Of a stretch of DNA of 22,913 nucleotides, positions 22,037 to 22,913 are shown piece after piece. The DNA is from Gammaproteobacteria bacterium UBA6968 (GTDB lineage: Bacteria; Pseudomonadota; Gammaproteobacteria; Pseudomonadales; Azotimanducaceae): positions 2,862-25,774 of the forward strand of contig DJYW01000117.1 of NCBI GenBank assembly GCA_002450255.1, in the 5' to 3' direction. The translations under genes were made by a program, and so were the position numbers. How positions within the stretch are numbered: position 1 is the first letter of the stretch; each line of letters opens with the position of its first letter. The notes below the pieces were generated by a model. The model saw nothing but the letters and a program-made list of their open reading frames with translations. It ran no database searches and was not told where the DNA came from.

Positions 22037-22913
22037 CGTTTTCCTCGGTAGCCAATTGGTCCTGGATGCGGGTGCAAATTATCGTATCTTCGATCCGGTT
22101 GATAGCGGCTGCGGTGCGTTTCTTGGGCCCAGACTAGTTGCCGCTCTATTCGTCTGCTTGGATTACGGCTCTTATCTTGGTCTTAAAAATTTAGATGCTT
22201 GTTGCGCAGGCGCTTTCTATGAGGGTCTTTTTATGTGCGGTTTTTTCATTAGCAGCCCTCTTAAAAGCGTTCTTACATGAAAGCCTGGCACCCAAGCACC
22301 GTTTATAGACGCGCCCGTCTTCGGTGTGCCCTATTCGTAAGAGCTTTTTTGTATGCGTCTTACTCGCACGCGGCCTTTAGATAAGGGTCTTTTGATTAGC
22401 GCCGCCGAAAAGCGATAACTGCCACTGTTACGTGCTCGCTAAGTCTCAGTTTCTCTCACTCTCTTGTTACTTTACTGAACGGTTTTTACCTGCCGGTTTT
22501 TTTAGCCCCCGTTTTTGGGGTTAACTCTATGAAGCTTGTCCCTGCGAGTCTTCTTAACGTCTGATGTTTTGCCGCTTCTCATATGTTGCCGCTCATTCAT
22601 CCAGGTTGAGTAACTCGCCGGCAGTGTAGTCGCGTCGCCACTTTTACCGTAATGCACTTAATACGCCGCCGCAGTAAACCAGGTATCAAGCCCTCTATCC
22701 GCTTTAGTTATCAGGCCGCTCTTGGCAGTTACAGCCTAACGCGGGTCCGGCGCCGCATATTAACGACAAAAGCGCTTTTCTGGCCCGTCATCGGCCTTAA
22801 TTCGTCACCGCCTTTGCCGCGGGTTAAACTTTCCACCGAACAAAACCGACTCCGCTTGGTGCTCGCATATTATTTTCGGTCGCACATGGTGCGCGTCGAC
22901 GTGCTTAGCGCGG
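22037..22913. other. 877-bp stretch without a convincing gene, purine-rich on the minus strand
   Basis: No long frame is open except the tail of a plus-strand frame (to 22280) that is mostly antisense to ubiK. I counted about 61% pyrimidine on the plus strand over 22441-22800 and 70% in 22441-22500. The minus strand is thus purine-rich, like an RNA-coding strand pointing toward ubiK. In all three minus frames short pieces are Lys/Arg-rich but broken by stops. A stem CCCC-gttttt-GGGG sits at 22507-22520. It could be a long ubiK leader, a large structured RNA, a decayed lysine-rich gene, or plain intergenic DNA. Confidence 0.5.
22222..22393. repeat. Weak degenerate direct repeat around two AGGGTCTTTT blocks
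   Basis: The 10-mer AGGGTCTTTT occurs at 22222-22231 and 22384-22393. About 35 bp before each copy align at roughly 60% by eye (shared TTTC, ACGC, TTC, GTA and T-run blocks), and GCG-rich sequence follows each. A single 10-mer match over this much DNA is not rare by chance, so the repeat is tentative. Confidence 0.3.

Noticed and set aside
21837..22280. 147-codon plus-strand frame across ubiK
   Set aside because: Its first part is exactly antisense to ubiK, it has no ribosome-binding site, and its tail shows no recognisable domain.
22474..22520. T-rich run and CCCC/GGGG stem as a terminator
   Set aside because: The only long T run is preceded by a stem of just 3 bp, and the CCCC/GGGG stem is not followed by a T tract on either strand.
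22734..22829. Integron attC-like pair GCCTAAC (22734) and GTTAAAC (22823)
   Set aside because: The core sites pair at only five of seven positions, the inner arms are poor, and there is no integrase or cassette. Probably chance.

Overview
The window (about 52% GC by eye) carries about 20 protein genes on both strands, many in short co-directional pairs. It looks like chromosomal DNA of an aerobic gammaproteobacterium. The evidence is a neighbouring minus-strand yifB/comM and ubiK pair (UbiK is a ubiquinone-biosynthesis accessory factor), periplasmic c4-like and c5-like cytochromes, tesB, alr, a beta-carbonic anhydrase and a bacterial isovaleryl-CoA dehydrogenase. There are no rRNA or tRNA genes, transposases, integrases, phage genes or CRISPR arrays. 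The genus cannot be named from the sequence; a free-living, possibly marine heterotroph is inferred.

Layout. Left end (1-2749, minus): a lipoprotein that joins a pectinacetylesterase/Notum-like domain to a B3-like metallo-beta-lactamase domain, followed by an overlapping small exported basic protein. 2863-4139 (plus): a small unknown protein and acyl-CoA thioesterase II (tesB), whose tail overlaps that of a convergent luciferase-like oxidoreductase (4129-5187, minus). 5271-7771 (plus): an exported M20 metallopeptidase and a flippase-like membrane protein. 7811-9311: a CDP-alcohol phosphatidyltransferase (minus) divergent from an NDUFA9-type atypical SDR (plus). 9487-10611 (minus): an esterase-D-like alpha/beta hydrolase. 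10612-11216: a gene-poor gap containing a good intrinsic terminator with no visible gene in front of it.

11217-17622 (all plus): a diheme cytochrome and alanine racemase, then a compact cluster of a classical SDR, a class-III aminotransferase, a periplasmic PQQ-type beta-propeller dehydrogenase and an RDD membrane protein. The last four are tightly spaced and look like one operon for oxidising and transaminating an alcohol or amine. The PQQ enzyme has no heme of its own, so a soluble cytochrome such as one of the two encoded here could take its electrons (inference). 17642-20123: carbonic anhydrase (minus), then isovaleryl-CoA dehydrogenase and a c5-like cytochrome (plus). 20151-22036 (minus): the YifB/ComM AAA+ ATPase and UbiK.

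Right end (22037-22913): 877 bp with no convincing gene, strongly purine-rich on the minus strand, with a weak degenerate repeat. It is the least explained stretch. The most unusual protein is the esterase/metallo-beta-lactamase fusion. No defence or mobile system is visible.
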